DNA of 64,000 nt from assembly GCA_019750335.1 (NCBI GenBank), contig JAIEOQ010000002.1, forward strand, positions 186,001 through 250,000. The letters are read 5' to 3'. Every line of letters begins with the position of its first letter. The first letter of the stretch is position 1. This stretch comes from Candidatus Obscuribacterales bacterium. Lineage in GTDB: Bacteria; Cyanobacteriota; Vampirovibrionia; Obscuribacterales; Obscuribacteraceae. Shown piece by piece: positions 63,361 to 64,000 of the stretch. Below the pieces are notes generated by a model. The model saw only the letters and a program-made list of their open reading frames with translations, did not search any database and had not been told where the DNA came from. A program made the translations under genes and the position numbers.

Positions 63361-64000
63361 ATGGATCTCGGCATTAAAAACAAACGCGCTTTAGTCTGTG
63401 GCGCCTCTAAAGGTCTGGGCTTAGCTACAGTAGAATCTCTCGCCAAAGAAGGTGCCGATCTCTTTCTTTTAGCCCGCGATGTTGATACGTTGGAAAAATT
63501 AGTCCCTAAGCTCAAAGCGCTTGGCGCCGAAAAAGTTTTTTATGCTAGCTGCGACTTGCTCCATGACGACTCTCGCAACAAAGCAATCGAGGCAGTAAAA
63601 AAAGCTTTTGGTGGTTTGGATATTCTTATTCATAATGTCGGGGGACCGAAAGCCAGCTTTGCCGAAGAGACTCCGCCAAGCGAATGGCAAGAAGGGTTCA
63701 ATCGTTTATTCCAAACGGTTGTACATTTGAATGCGGCTTTTCTTCCCGAAATGAAGAAACAAAGCTGGGGACGCATCATCACTGTCACTTCATTGAGTGT
63801 CATGGAGCCGATTCCATTTCTATCCATTTCCAATGCTATGCGCTCCGCTTCAACTGCCTTGAGCAAAACTCTTGCCGATGAAGTAGCTAAATACGGAGTG
63901 ACAGTTAACTGCGTAGCACCGGGCATGATCAGTACCGGACGCCTTGAAGATTTGCTTGAGGCCCGCATTAAAAAATCAGGTCAAAGCCGCGAACAATATA
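63361..64000 (+). CDS. SDR-family oxidoreductase (partial, runs off the right end)
   Basis: 213 residues are visible from an ATG; the C-terminus is outside the window. The NAD(P)-binding motif is CGASKGLG (13-20) and the NNAG-equivalent is HNVGG (91-95). Ser144 stands in the catalytic Ser position. The canonical YxxxK is replaced: the spacing puts Ser157 and Arg161 where Tyr and Lys are expected (SISNAMRS). Such variants occur in some BKR-like SDR subgroups. It may be the last enzyme of the plus-strand kynurenine genes, although the substrate is unclear. Confidence 0.85.
   Translation, partial: MDLGIKNKRALVCGASKGLGLATVESLAKEGADLFLLARDVDTLEKLVPKLKALGAEKVFYASCDLLHDDSRNKAIEAVKKAFGGLDILIHNVGGPKASFAEETPPSEWQEGFNRLFQTVVHLNAAFLPEMKKQSWGRIITVTSLSVMEPIPFLSISNAMRSASTALSKTLADEVAKYGVTVNCVAPGMISTGRLEDLLEARIKKSGQSREQY

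Overview
The window (about 45% G+C by eye) is a densely packed bacterial chromosome segment with no tRNA, rRNA, CRISPR array, transposase or phage gene that I could find. Gene content points to a non-photosynthetic relative of Cyanobacteria, most likely Vampirovibrionia/Melainabacteria of the Obscuribacterales type. The reasons are a split type IV pilus locus with a cyanobacterial-style SigF-like sigma factor, several TPR-bearing Ser/Thr kinases, CHASE2 signalling, a BtpA-family protein and a complete aerobic kynurenine catabolic cluster. This placement is inference from gene content, not from a marker tree.

Layout. 1-11883 (minus): type IV pilus machinery, transcribed pilB-pilT-pilC, then a sigma factor, an ABC-2 exporter pair, prepilin peptidase, a PilM-PilN-thioredoxin fusion, PilO and a PilP-like protein cut by the left edge. 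11972-16272 (plus): a GT39-type glycosyltransferase, a Ser/Thr kinase with TPRs and a membrane TPR-like protein. 16486-22083 (plus): an accessory-looking island with two WYL-type regulators, two secreted proteins of unknown role, a secreted nuclease and a methyltransferase. 22245-22628: a small tail-anchored protein. 22675-27877 (minus): an MBOAT O-acyltransferase followed by three tandem SGNH-like paralogues, probably for exopolysaccharide or envelope O-acylation.

28257-33229 (minus): a J-domain-like protein, Der GTPase, a PlsY-HtrA fusion and an OmpR-type response regulator. 33440-40345: acylphosphatase (plus), then (minus) DnaX with an M23 peptidase, and a CHASE2 histidine kinase / NarL-type regulator / secreted protein operon. 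40501-54352: VIT-vWA protein, heavy-metal-binding protein, Dxs, a second TPR kinase, a CDP-alcohol phosphatidyltransferase, GyrB, and the divergent ribF-recF pair followed by a third kinase. 54349-64000: the kynurenine block. On the minus strand run 3-hydroxyanthranilate dioxygenase, ACMS decarboxylase, kynureninase, kynurenine monooxygenase, an asparaginase-II-like protein, kynurenine formamidase and a BtpA-like protein. On the plus strand run a RidA-like deaminase, an aldehyde dehydrogenase and an SDR that runs off the right edge. Together they take N-formylkynurenine to 2-aminomuconate and beyond; tryptophan 2,3-dioxygenase is not in the window.

The most unusual items are two gene fusions: PlsY (phospholipid acyltransferase) joined to an HtrA protease, and PilM joined to PilN and to a periplasmic thioredoxin domain. 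Next are a PilB ATPase ending in three zinc ribbons, and a BtpA protein plus an asparaginase homologue inside the kynurenine operon. TTG start codons with good Shine-Dalgarno sequences are frequent, and convergent genes often overlap at their 3' ends.
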